Assembly: GCA_028023455.1 (NCBI GenBank)
Contig: JAQFVV010006221.1
Location: 1,370,001 to 1,434,000, forward strand
DNA: 64,000 nt
Direction: 5' to 3'
DNA from: Epiperipatus broadwayi
Lineage: Eukaryota; Onychophora; Udeonychophora; Euonychophora; Peripatidae
The position numbers were made by a program, and so were the translations under genes. The notes beneath the pieces are model-generated. The model was not told the DNA's origin and ran no database searches. It worked only from the letters and a program-made list of their open reading frames with translations. This document shows positions 12,060 through 23,214 of the stretch, one piece after another. Position 1 is the first letter of the stretch. Every line of letters begins with the position of its first letter.

Positions 12060-12165
12060 CATAAATAATATTTACTAAGGCAATAAACCTAAAGCTTGTG
12101 CGGTTAAAAATGCAAAGGTAGGGACCTCTACAGGTTTTAACCACAAGCTTATGCATTGGAAGAAA
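12060..12165. repeat. Inverted-repeat partner of 15484-15600
   Basis: AATATTTACTAAGGC..TAAACCT and GGTAGGGAC.TCTACAGG.. TTAACCACAAGCTTA occur here and, reverse-complemented, at 15484-15600. Base composition is less AT-rich than the surroundings. The two copies flank CNT exon A. Class unknown. Confidence 0.7.
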
Positions 12166-12505
12166 AGAGGGAAGTATTTAAACACAGCTGTACACACATA
12201 ATCTAATTTTATATACTTTCTTTTATAATAAAGTTATATCACTTGCTATAATAAAAAAATTAAGCATTACAATTTTGCTCTTAATACATGGATCTGTTTT
12301 TCAAAATTTTTCATAATTACCAATGAATTCGAAATGACATTAAATCAAAAATCATAAACTGCACCAATACTCATATGACTAACTTTTCAATTAATCTACT
12401 TATTATGTAGACATTCTAATTAAATCCTCTTTCTATTACTTTATACTTAGTCATAAATTTTTTTGTCATAGTTATTTACCCCACACCAAAAATTAATAAA
12501 TATAT

Positions 12506-12582
12506 ATATATTTCATATGTCAAATGCATTGACCGGGAAGCAAACCCGGCCAGCTGCTTGGAGCTGTGCTAACCACTAGGAA
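12506..12582 (-). mobile_element. tRNA-Gly-derived SINE, shortened copy
   Basis: Same tail CATATGTCAAATGCATTGAC (shown on the + strand) and T arm AAACCCGGCCAGCTGCTTGG as the copy at 11119, with an internal deletion of the anticodon region. Confidence 0.65.
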
Positions 12583-12984
12583 AATTCAAAAATGCAAATA
12601 TAATCCTATTACGGTTTTTTGTTTTGTGTGTGTGTGTGTGTAGAATTAAGATTGGTGTGTTATTTAACTTTGACCATTATTAACTATGTTTTTTTCCTAA
12701 GGTGTACTTTATGCATCTACTAATAGATAACAGAAAATGATGGTAAATTAGCAAAATAACAAATTATTTCAGGTCCTCTTGACTAATATTATTTTTTATG
12801 ACAACTCTATCAGATATATCATTCAGGGAATATATTAAATATTATGACTTTCATTTGTTCTTGCTTTGTTTCCATTATTGTTAAATTTTATAGATTAATT
12901 GTTAAATTATCTTAATTAAAATGATATAAGCTATTTCAATGCAGTCAGTTAGTAGCCATCAAAATTTGAAAGTATTATAACTAT

Positions 12985-13250
12985 TTGAGTAGATAGCTGG
13001 GTTTGAAAACATTTAAGTGTCTGAAAATTTCAGATTTTCTACTCAATGGTTAACACTTAGATAAATGCTGGCTTTGGGTTGGTATTTTTAGATCTAGTGT
13101 CTGAAACTATCCTAGCACCTCTCTGAGGAGTGCCAGAGCACAAAACTATTGGTTAGGGTTTTGGGTGTGGTTTCTGATAGAGATATTTTAAATGCTGTCT
13201 CTTGCTAAGCATTTATCACAAAGCTTGTTGAGTAATTAGCAAAGCTCTTT
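12985..13250 (+). mobile_element. HHR-D/E type repeat with decayed hammerhead
   Basis: Shares blocks with the D copies at 48830 and 57850 (TAGATAAATGCTGG) and with HHR-A (GGGTTTGAAAACATTTAAGTGTCTGAAAA). The core CTGAGGA (13123-13129), with stem II GTGC/GCAC, is followed by AAAA instead of GAAA, so the ribozyme should be inactive. Ends in AAGCTTGTTGAGTAATTAGCAA, the family terminus. Confidence 0.6.
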
Positions 13251-13409
13251 GTTTATTATAACTTAAATGTTTTCCTGAAGGTTTGTGATCATGGTATTTT
13301 AGTTGTATTTATATATTGGATTATTTCTATCATCTAATATGAATATTGAATGTTAAATATTCCATTAACATTCAACTGTTAGTAATTGCATACAGGCTGG
13401 TATATGCAT

Positions 13410-13560
13410 GTTTTGAGAGGTATTGTTCTCCTCTCTTCTTCATATGTTGCTGGCCTGACCAATGACAGTACTAGTATGGGAATTGAATATGAACCCTTAG
13501 ATTCTTGTGTATTGAATTTTAAGGGAATGCTCTAACCAATTGAGCCATCCTTTCAAAGAC
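13410..13560 (-). mobile_element. tRNA-derived SINE
   Basis: Minus strand: GGATGGCTCAATTGGTTAGA is a good acceptor/A-box segment (TGGCTCAATTGG fits the A-box pattern), followed after an anticodon-like region by GGTTCATATTCAATTCCC as a degraded B box. It sits inside a larger repeat whose flanks (AAGACATTCAATACT) recur near 62310. Confidence 0.6.
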
Positions 13561-13929
13561 ATTCAATACTCGTACTAGATGATAAAAATAGTCCCATATA
13601 TAATTACAAGTATTATAACTAAAGTTATCACTGTAAAATAATCTCTATGATGAAGTCACTTCTTATCATACTTCAAAAAAATCAATTCTAAATTACATTA
13701 AGAGTTTAAAGCAGTTTTACTTATCATGTACTAACAAAAAATAACCAAGAAATTGATTGGTTTTATAAAATGAATATCTATTTATCTAAAAATAAAATAA
13801 TATTTTTTATTTAAAACAAAAATATATATTATTATATTATTTTTCATTTAAAAGCTTCTATAAATGTTAATATTGCAACTATATTTTCAGAAAAAATATG
13901 TAATTGAGTGAGATTTGAAATACAGGCAT

Positions 13930-14743
13930 TTTTCATATACCTGGAGCTTAATTGGAAATATAGGGGATTTGAACACAGACTTAAAAGCACCTTTTAACTA
14001 TCCACACTATCTCATACTACTGATACACCTGACCACACACATGTAGTAAAGATAAATAATCACCAATATATGTATTTCGTGTTGAACCATCAGTTGGTCC
14101 AGATTATCATCTCCCACACACATATATATAATCAGTGCTCAGTTTATGCTAAGACAGCAAAATCTTCATACTTTAATGGATTGGCTGCAATCCACTCCAA
14201 CCTGAAACTTTTCAGCCATCCATACCATTAAAAATCTGATAATGAAAAGCTCTAAATCCCATGCTAATTCCAATATTATTGCCATGCCCATGTTGACCTC
14301 AAGTCACTCTGATCCCTCATGTATAGGACCTTATTCATCCCATCCCATCCCTTTTTTAAGTATTTAAATGGATAAGGTCTTATACATGAGGGGTCAGAGT
14401 GATTTGAGGGCAACATGGGCATGGCAATAATATTGGCATCAGCATGGGATTTGGGCTTTCCATCATCAGATTTTCAATGGTACGGATGGCTGAAGAGTTG
14501 GAAGTTGGAATAAATTGAAGCCTGTCCATTAAAGTATGAAGATTTGCTATCTTAATATAAACTGAGCACTGATTATATATGTGTGTGGGAAATGATAATC
14601 TGAACCAACTGATGAGTGCTGGATCGGCACAAAATACGTATATTGGTGATTATTTTTCTTTTCTACATGTGTGTGGTCATGGGTATCAGTGATACGAGAT
14701 AGTGTGGGTAGTTGAAGGGTGCTTGAAAGTCTGTGTTCAAATC

Positions 14744-14765
<22 letters not shown>
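13930..14765. mobile_element. HHR-C element, inverted dimer with decayed hammerheads
   Basis: Minus-oriented copy (13930-14330) and plus-oriented copy (14370-14765) face each other across GACCTTATTCATCCCATCCC. Both hammerheads are damaged: at 14060-14105 (minus) the core lost bases after CTGATG; at 14600-14650 (plus, CTGATGA at 14609) GAAA is AAAA. The right copy ends in the B box GTGTTCAAATCCCC and a TA microsatellite. Confidence 0.78.
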
Positions 14766-14783
<18 letters not shown>

Positions 14784-15011
14784 GAGTAGTAAAATTACAT
14801 CTCTAGAAAATAACTGTTATTTAAATAAAAATAATCCAGTATTAAAAAATGTAGGTATTATTTACATTCTCATATTGACTATAATATGCATTTATAATGT
14901 ACCAATGTATTAAAATATAAGCTTTGATAGTTCAAAGACCTTTAGAAAAATAAATAAATAAATAGTCTTGATTTCTACTTTAACTGCTTTTTTAAAATTA
15001 ATTTGTTATAG

Positions 15012-15212
15012 ATTCGATGGTCAATTGTTTATTGGGGTCTCCTTCTTCAGTTATTATTGGGAATTTTCATTATACGGTTTAAAATGGGACAGAATATTTT
15101 TGATTGGATTAGCCAAAAAGTAGAAGAATTTATTGTTTTTACAGATGCTGGGACAAAAGAATTATTTACTGATTTTGGAACAAATAATTTTATTGCAACT
15201 TATACTTTTCAA
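15012..15212 (+). CDS. SLC28/CNT nucleoside transporter-like gene, internal exon A
   Basis: First recognised exon of a CNT-family (SLC28) transporter, a multi-pass plasma-membrane protein that couples nucleoside uptake to Na+ or H+. It has 67 codons in phase 0, preceded by a TTTGTTATAG acceptor and followed by a CAA|GTAAGA donor. The translation starts IRWSIVYWGLLLQLLLG and contains VEEFIVFTDAGT, which match the conserved W..V.WGL.LQ helix and the Q.FL.YTDAGS interfacial-helix segment of CNTs. The end (NNFIATYTFQ) corresponds to the HFFAFK region just before the next helix. The open frame is interrupted only at splice sites. Upstream N-terminal exons were not recognised in positions 1-15011. 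Family assignment is firm; orthology to a given SLC28 member is not determined. Confidence 0.9.
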
Positions 15213-15483
15213 GTAAGAAATTTTTTTTACATTTATTATAATGCATTTATATACTTTTAAGTCATAAGTTAGGTAGAAAAATAATTTTTAGTTACTTCTT
15301 TTATGCAGCTATTTGATCTATAAAAAAGTTTGAAAATCTGTACTACTTTTTTAAAAAATTGTTCCTTAAACACCGAGTAAGATCTTAGCTATTTAGTGGA
15401 TTTGTTTTCCATTTCTCTTTATTTAAATCAGAATATTCCGTGACATTAATTAGTTGTGATTCATTACTATATATTTCTTCCAA

Positions 15484-15600
15484 AGCGTAAGCTTGTGGTT
15501 AAGACCTGTAGATGTCCCTACCTTCGCATTTTCACGCGCATATTCTTGAGGTTTACAGCCTTAGTAAATATTATATAGCATATTGTAAATGAAAGTGTAG
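15484..15600. repeat. Inverted-repeat partner of 12060-12165
   Basis: Starts GCGTAAGCTTGTGGTTAAGA and runs to GCCTTAGTAAATATTATAT; reverse complement of the block at 12060-12165. It lies about 270 bases after exon A. Confidence 0.7.
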
Positions 15601-16552
15601 ATATTTAAATATCTACTTTCTATTTCATATGTATCTAAATATTTTTGCAAAAGCAGATAATTCTTTAACAGTCACTATATTTCAAATCAAAATTGAATTC
15701 AAATTTTTTTTCATTTCCTTAAAAAATTTACTTATTAAATGTATTGGAATTAAGCAACTTGGTTGCTTTTATTTGGTGATTTGAGTTTAAATATGCAATT
15801 AAAATAAACAAATTAAAAAAAACAAAACTATTCTATTGAGGTGAAAGAAAAGAATTAAATATATATATATTGTAACAGACTAATAATGATGCTAACCTCT
15901 TATTTAATAGCCCTATAGATTTGGGAGCCATTTTGTAACAGGATAATAATTGACCTATTCCATTATCTCTCCACTGGCTTGGTCAGCATTCGTAATGAAA
16001 CAAAAGAAATTGCCCTATAAGTTTTTAAACCACCATTTATTATTGACACAAAATTAAATCAAAGATAATGAAGAAATGTCTTTATAGTTTGAATATTATT
16101 TATAAAAGAGCAAAACATGTGTCAATAAATAGTAACTCTTTTATAACCTGTATAAATTTATCTAGCTCAGTCATTAGTTACACTGTGCAATAACAATATT
16201 TCCAATAAATAATTATTTAGATTATCCCTTATACTAAATTAAAATACTGATGATAATTCTTATTAAAATCTAATTTATTCAGATAGCATTTAAAACAAAA
16301 GAAAACAAACAAGATCATCACATCAGATATCACCAAATCTATTCATTATCCCAAAATGAACTACAGTAAGCAGTGAAATCATATATCATTGTTTAGGACA
16401 ATGATATATGCCTAAGATATCCATTTAATTTGTAATTGAATAAAACCAAAATCAAATCAATAAACAACTAAGTTCTGATATACCTTACTAATCAAATATT
16501 ACATATAGTAATGTAAATTTATGATAAAATTTAATGATATTCCCTAACTAAA

Positions 16553-16784
16553 CATGCAAAATTCTCTATACATATTGCCAGTCAGTGCAAGCCAGAGTAA
16601 TCAATAGATGCCATAAGGCTTATGCATAAAATCCCCATCTAGTGCACTAGATGGGGATTTTATGCACAAACCTGGCATTCATTGATTACTCTGGCTTGCA
16701 TTGACTGGCAATACATATAGAGAGTTTTTCCTGTTTTAATAACAGTTATAAGCAAGTATAAGAAATGGTGATCATGTGATGTTT
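16553..16784. mobile_element. HHR-B foldback element with 16-bp target duplication
   Basis: Almost perfect hairpin: the inverted B end (GCAAAATTCTCTATACATAT..) meets the forward end at CATCTAGTGCACTAGATG, with no hammerhead left. The flanks ATATTCCCTAACTAAA (16537-16552) and ATATTTCCTAACTAAA (16785-16800) differ by one base and look like a 16-bp TSD. Confidence 0.8.
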
Positions 16785-17652
16785 ATATTTCCTAACTAAA
16801 TAAACTAGTTGATAAATGGTTATGATAACACTTAGAGAATGTTTTATAAACCTACAATATCTCTAATGTTTAAATAAAATAAAACCATTAATCAGCTTTA
16901 TATTAAGTTTAATAAAATGTTATATAATGCTAATAATTTATCTATGTTCTACTTTATATCAATATACAATTATTGCTTAAGTTATATATTAAAATGAAAT
17001 ATTCTACAAGAACACATTATCAATAAACCTATTAGATAATCTTGCATTTGTAATATCCAATCATATCATTATATTAACTATACCATAGATTTCTATTGGA
17101 TATTTTCTGAATTATGATCAACTAATTCTATCTGTCTATTTTAAATCTCCAGTCAATCAATTATTAAAATGGATTTTATAATAATTAATCTGTATAAAAT
17201 AATTATTGGTCCCCTTTTTTTAGTTAAAGATAATCATTAAGATTTAATAGTTGATAAATTTATGATCCACTTCAAAGAAGTTTAAAGATAATTAAGACAG
17301 ATCATTCTGACTAATGACAGAATGAAATCTATCAAGATTTTTATGACTGAACAAGATAAGCAAACTATTAATAATTAAACATGAATTAATGAAATTATTT
17401 ATATAACTGATATTAACTCATATAAAGCAAACAACTATTTCCATGTAATGACAACATAAAATTTATATCTAATTAAGGTTAACAATTATAAAATATACCA
17501 GTATATAACCCTATTTCACTTACTGAGATTGGTTTCATCTTAGATCAAGATTTAACTATCAAAAATTACTTTGCACACTTAAAAAAAAATAGACAGGTTT
17601 AATATTAGATTTTAATGAAATTTTAATTTATTAATTTATAATAAGGGTAATA

Positions 17653-19615
17653 GTTGATTAGACACACATGCCACATGATGGCATTGTTGCTATGCTATGC
17701 AAAAACTATAAAATATGAATGTTCCGAGGCCATTTTTTTTTGGTTTTTCTTATAAAAAACAAACAAACACAGAATTTGTACTTTTTCAATATTTTTTTTT
17801 ATTAACCTCAACAAATTTAGAACAAAAAAAAATCAAACACAGAATTTGTAGTTTTTAAAGGTCCTTTTTTATTAACATCAACAAAATTATAACTTATTAC
17901 GGTTTTTTTTTTTGCTGGGTTTCTTTTTTTTTTTTTTTTAAATGTAAAACTTAGTACACTTTTCTTATTATCATCAACAAATTTCAACTTAATACGTTCG
18001 TATTTTTGTTTAAAAAATAAATCCTAAAGTTAGTAAGCTTTTTTTTTTTGGTTTCGCTTTTTTTTAAAAAAAATAACATAAACAAATTTAAAACTTACTA
18101 CGCTTTTTTTTTGGTTCCACTTGAAACGGTATTATTTAGCCATCATCCCATTTTACCTACTATGTTCCATCATAGTTAGTATCTTTTCCACCAGTTCGAA
18201 CCCTCACAGTCCACGTATATAATCAAAATAATTTATTTTTATATGTAATAGTGTATATTTACATGTATGTGTGCAAATTTAATATATTAATGTCTGTATG
18301 CATATAATATATACGCAGTTATAAATTTAAAAATAATAAAATGATATAATTAAATTAAGTTGTGTGAACATTATTATATGTGTGTAACCACTTACATATA
18401 TATGTGAGAGAAGCCGTAATACATTAGATTTAAAGAAGCATTACAACTCTTTTAAATTAATATAAATTTGAAATATTCTCAGTTAAAAACTCTTTATTTA
18501 AATGCATTGGTATATAAATTTCAATTCCTGGGATAGTCTCACATACATATATAATAAAATGTTTACAAACTTAAATTCTTTTAAAAAAAAGTTATCTGTT
18601 TTTATAAAAAAAAAGTTGTCAATTTTTGGGAAACTATCTGTAAGCAATCAGCAACAACCAAAATCAACCCTATCCTTAGAGTTTTATAGACATTGGCCCC
18701 ACTTATGTATTCCCTATTTAGTATATTCTTTGTAACCTTTGAACAATATTTAGAAAACAATAAATTTCTTAAGATAGCAATTAATGAAACTTGGGATTAA
18801 AATTTTAAAAATAAAAACTTGCCTATTTCTTAAATTAAATTCTAAAACTCTAAATGCTTGTTAAAAATAACTTATTCAGTTATTATTCTATTACTTGCTA
18901 ATATTTAATCTATATTTAAAAATTAAAATATATTAAATTATAACCAATGTGCTGCATATTATTCATAGTCCATTCCAAATCTTAGTTAAATTCCTTAATA
19001 CTAGCATTAATTATTAATGTATGCATCAACAAATTTCACACTTATTATAGTTTCTTTTTTTTTTTTGGTATAAATAAATTAAAAAACAAGCTGTTCACAG
19101 CTACAATAATATATCAGATGTATAGCTTGAACAAACTGGTCATTAATTGCGAGAATTGAACAATGTCTAAGTTTTACTGTGCCATGTTCTTTGTCTCATT
19201 TAGGTTATTGAGAATACATTATTTGACACATTACCTACTTCAAAGTATTGTTCAGACATACCCTTTGACAAAGTTTTGCACCTTAAAACTTGACTACAGA
19301 ATTGTGTAAACCCTCCGATAATTATTGCTTGAACAAATCATGTGATTTCAATAAAAAAATTAAACTTTATTTACAATTAACAATTTATACATAATTGTAA
19401 GACACACATCCTCATGCAATCCCGTAAAAAAGTGTGAAGTGTGCAAATTCGCAGAAATAATTTACTACGATGTGACAACATGGCCTGCAATGTGTAGTAC
19501 AACAGAACTGTTGTATACATGTAACACATGGTTGCAAAAATATGTTCGCTGTATAAACGACCTGTTTAAGTGTTTTAGCACATAAATCGTGCCATCACAT
19601 GTGTGTCTAATCAAC
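17653..19615. mobile_element. TIR element of about 2 kb, class unknown
   Basis: Terminal inverted repeats GTTGATTAGACACACATG (17653-17670) and its reverse complement ending at 19615, followed on both sides by a CATGATGGCA/TGCCATCA-like subterminal match. The left part contains the T-rich tandem array; the right part (19380-19600) is of more balanced composition and may be remnant coding sequence, but I could not assign it. No clear TSD. Confidence 0.6.
17735..18120. repeat. Degenerate T-rich tandem repeat
   Basis: Four to five loosely conserved units of TTTTTT-rich sequence alternating with TTATTAACCTCAACAAATTT and AAACTTANTACG. A further unit appears at 19022-19075. Confidence 0.7.
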
Positions 19616-19862
19616 AAATACCATAATAAGAATTAATAAAGATAGTAATAAAAAAACAAATTATGTAGGCAATTAACTAAAATTATAGTCAGTTAAAAAA
19701 AATACAAATACTATTTCTTTTTAATATATAATTAATTTGATACTCTATTACTCTATAAAAATTAATAATGAATAATAAATAAATATATATATTACAAAAA
19801 AAAATCAAGTTATATGTCACATGACCTAATTTAATAAATTTGTATTTACAAATGTTATATCT

Positions 19863-19925
19863 AGAGCTCACAAAACAAACTCACAAGCTCTAAACAAGCT
19901 TTGTAGAGCTTGTTTTGCGAGCTCT
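19863..19925. repeat. Short inverted repeat GAGCTC...GAGCTC
   Basis: AGAGCTCACAAAACAAACTC and GAGCTTGTTTTGCGAGCTCT are inverted partners. They resemble the ends of the HHR-E element at 33160-33365, so this may be a collapsed copy. Confidence 0.6.
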
Positions 19926-22079
19926 AATATAACATATATATATATATATATGGATCGCAAAAAAAAATATTGTAGGACAATGGACAATGTAAACTGTTGG
20001 AGAAATTTCAAGATATCTTCCCTTGTCTTTAAATAAAATATACAATCAAAATATGAGTAAATAAAATTAATTCTATTCATCTATTGATATGAGTTATAAA
20101 TAATTAAACTAACATAAAATCAATTGTATTTAAACTCTTCTATATGAATCTCTTTAAGTTAAATTAAAAAAAAAAGACTATTTGAAAACATCAAGTCATG
20201 AATTAATTTATATCATTGGATAAGTGTTTAAACTTTTAAAAAAAGAATCTCACCAACTTTTTATTGTGTAGATAGATTATCATATAATAACATATACATA
20301 TTAGTTGATCCTATATTTTAAAATAAAAATATGAACAAAACATATTTTTTAGCAAAAAATATAACCATAGATATCATGCCATATAAGTAAAAAGTGTCAT
20401 TTTTTTTTTCTTTTTCTACTGTTCCATAGTAGCTCCTGGTTTCCTTGTTTCTGATTTCGATGCAGAGAAACAATTCTTTTTGGAGTAGAAAAGAGACAAA
20501 CATGAATAATAATCAAGGATCTTTTATTCCAATGCCTTTTCTTTTCATTCAAATACATGCCCAATTTATTTTATAAAGACTAGTTAGTTAGATGAAGCAA
20601 TGTTATAAGCCTTATTATTTGCCATGAACTATGTTATGTTTTTCCATTAACAAAATTCAGTTGTGGTCCAAATAAGTAATAAATTTTAGTTGTTTTTCCA
20701 AATCAGTAAGGTGAAATTTCAATTGCTTAATATCACAGAAATTAAATTAATCAATCTTGTAAAATTCACTGATTATAAATATGATATCCATATATTCATC
20801 ATGGGGTTTCTATTCATCACAAATATATAGATGAAATCTCAAATTTTTAATAACAGATTATTTTATAGCTTACTTGTAATACAACAAATTTTGATGGGGT
20901 TTTTTTTCTTCTTTTATAATACATTCAGTCGTTTGGAATTTTTATCAACAATCTGCCTTAAACAGAATGGACAGACAATTTAAAGTTTTATACTTCCATT
21001 TTTTTAAAGAAATTAATCACTTTTAAAATAAAATTGATAATTTTTAAAGATGAATGTAAAAGTGTTCATCAAAGACAATGATAAAAGTTATAAGACTAGT
21101 GTTAAAGCATTTCAGTTTTATTTATAAGCTCTCTTTGCTGATGTTAATGTTGCTAAGGCAATTCTTCAATTGAACTCAATGGACACTTTTTGGTGTTTAA
21201 AAATTGTTTTTTACAGCAGATAAAAATGAAGACTTTTAGAAAACTTTTGATACAATAATAAAAAAATTCGGGTTTATAATTTCATTATTATTTTTCATTT
21301 TCAATCAAAAACAAAGAATTCTCATGACATTTTCTATACCTTTTAATGAATATATTTTTAATACATATTTTTAATATATCCCACTAAACTAATAAATAAA
21401 CAAACATATATGAAATAGGAAACATTTAATTTTGTAATAAGTAAGTTGTTGGTGAATGTAGTAACAAAATGGACATGTAATAATTAATAATGATGATTTT
21501 ATTCAAGTGGTTCTTTTTACGATTCCCTTAATTATTTTTCAAGTATTTATTAATTTATTCACTTATTTATAATTTTTCCTTAAAATTGATCACAACCAAT
21601 TTATAATTTGATGTTAATATTAAGAATAAATAATGATATTATTTTAAAATATTAAGTTGCCATGGTCCTAATTAACATTTATAATTCAACACCTCCATTA
21701 TCTATAGATCAAGTCAAATGAACTTAAATGAGTTCAGTAAACTTTTTTTTCATATACTGTAACATACAACTCCAATCTGGGCAGGTACAATATATAAATT
21801 TTAAGCTATTATTTTAATTTTTCAAAAACAATTGTCAATCTATAATCCAAAAAAATAAATTTCCAAACACTGAATTTTGAAAAATAAATTTCTAATTATT
21901 TTAAAAATTCACTAAATTAGATCAACTACTTGAAAGACAGAGATGTAAAATTTTGATTAAGTTAAATTAAAAAACAAAATATTCTAAACAAAATTTTATT
22001 CCCCAGAATTAACTACAAATTTGTAATTTTAGGTATTGTAGAAACACCAAAAACCAAAAAGAAAAGAAACTTGTTAAAT

Positions 22080-22518
22080 ATAGGGGATTTGAAGTCAGAC
22101 TTTCAAGCATTCTTCAACTATCCATACTATCTCATATCACAGATACACACGTATATGTAGACAAGATATTGGCATTAGTATGGGATTTGGATTTTCCATC
22201 ATCAGATTTTCAATGGTATGCATGGCTAAAGAATTGGAGGTTGGAGTGGATTGAAGCCTGTCTATTAAAGTATGAAGATTTGCTAACTTAATATAAACTG
22301 AGCACTGATTATATATGTGTGTGTGTGTGAGATGATAATCTGGACTAACTGATGAGTGCTGGTTTAGCACAAAATACTTTTCTGCATGTGTGTGGTCATG
22401 TGTATCAGTGGTATGAGATAGTATGGATAGTTGAAGGTGCTTGAAAGTCTGAGTTCAAATCCCCTATATTTACAACTAGGCTCCAGGTATGTGAGGAGTG
22501 CCTGCATTTCAAATATTT
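22080..22518. mobile_element. HHR-C element with 13-bp target duplication
   Basis: Asymmetric inverted dimer of family C flanked by AAACTTGTTAAAT at 22067-22079 and again at 22519-22531. The + half has CTGATGA at 22349 with a good stem II (GTGCT/AGCAC), but GAAA is AAAA, so it should be inactive. It ends with the B box GAGTTCAAATCCCC and the inverted terminus GAGGAGTGCCTGCATTTCAA. Confidence 0.82.
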
Positions 22519-23024
22519 AAACTTGTTAAATGTTAATGTAATATTCAATGATTAGCCAATTTATCAAAAATTGCACAAATAATTTAATAAATTGAAAATA
22601 AATTTATTATTGATAATTTTTATTAGTCATTCATTAGATTAAAGCAGCAATTACCAACCATTTTAGGATAAAGTTCCAATGAATTTTAGGCAAGAGGATG
22701 ATGTACTGGCAGTTAAAAAATGTTCAAATTTGTATAGGCTGGAATGTAATAGAATTTAATACAAACTATGTATTTGTTTTTTTATATTGATGTAGATATC
22801 ATAGAATTTTACAACAATATATATATATGTGTGTGTGTGCGTATGTGTACGTGTGTGTATGTATGTACGTGTGTGTGTAAAACATAAAGATTGCAATACA
22901 TTTAGTGAGAGATATACTTTATGTATAATTATATGATGTAATAAAAATATAAAAAATTTAAAAAAAAATTTGAATATATATATATATCACAAAATAAAAC
23001 TTATGCAATATAAAAAATGAAAAA

Positions 23025-23135
23025 AAAATTTTTTTCATGTGTCATATCATCGGCCCAGATGCGAACCCGCTAACTCAGGACAACTGCTTGTGAGGAAGTT
23101 GTGCTGACCTCTCGACCACCAACGCTTGACAATGA
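23025..23135 (-). mobile_element. tRNA-related SINE nested in the hAT element
   Basis: Minus strand: AAGCGTTGGTGGTCGAGAGG (acceptor/A box), ...CAAGCAGTTGTCCTGAG..., GGGTTCGCATCTGGGCC (B-box-like) and tail ATGACACATGAAAAAAA. It shares its first 15 bases with the tRNA-Gly SINE but the rest differs, so it is a sister family. Confidence 0.65.
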
Positions 23136-23214
23136 ACATAATATTACAAAAGTATGATTAGTGAATACTATTTATGTAGTAACAAATTATTTTAATTAGT
23201 GTGAGGTTTGCACT

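Larger units (their letters stand above)
1..15011. other. Upstream intron or 5-prime flank of the CNT gene
   Basis: No host exon was recognised here. N-terminal CNT exons are poorly conserved and could be missed. The interval holds a diverged repeat (30-480), HHR-C copies, a 161-bp MITE, split PLE remnants (3930-5556), HHR-B copies, a degraded PLE C-terminus (10043-10420), tRNA-Gly-derived SINEs and an HHR-D relative. Between them, 1700-3900, 5560-6600, 7930-9730 and 11220-12500 are AT-rich sequence in which I see no gene, apart from short poly-purine and poly-G runs (for example G8 near 9115). Confidence 0.5.

Noticed and set aside
22137-22370. A 77-codon minus-strand frame
   Set aside because: It lies wholly in an HHR-C element and has no recognisable domain.
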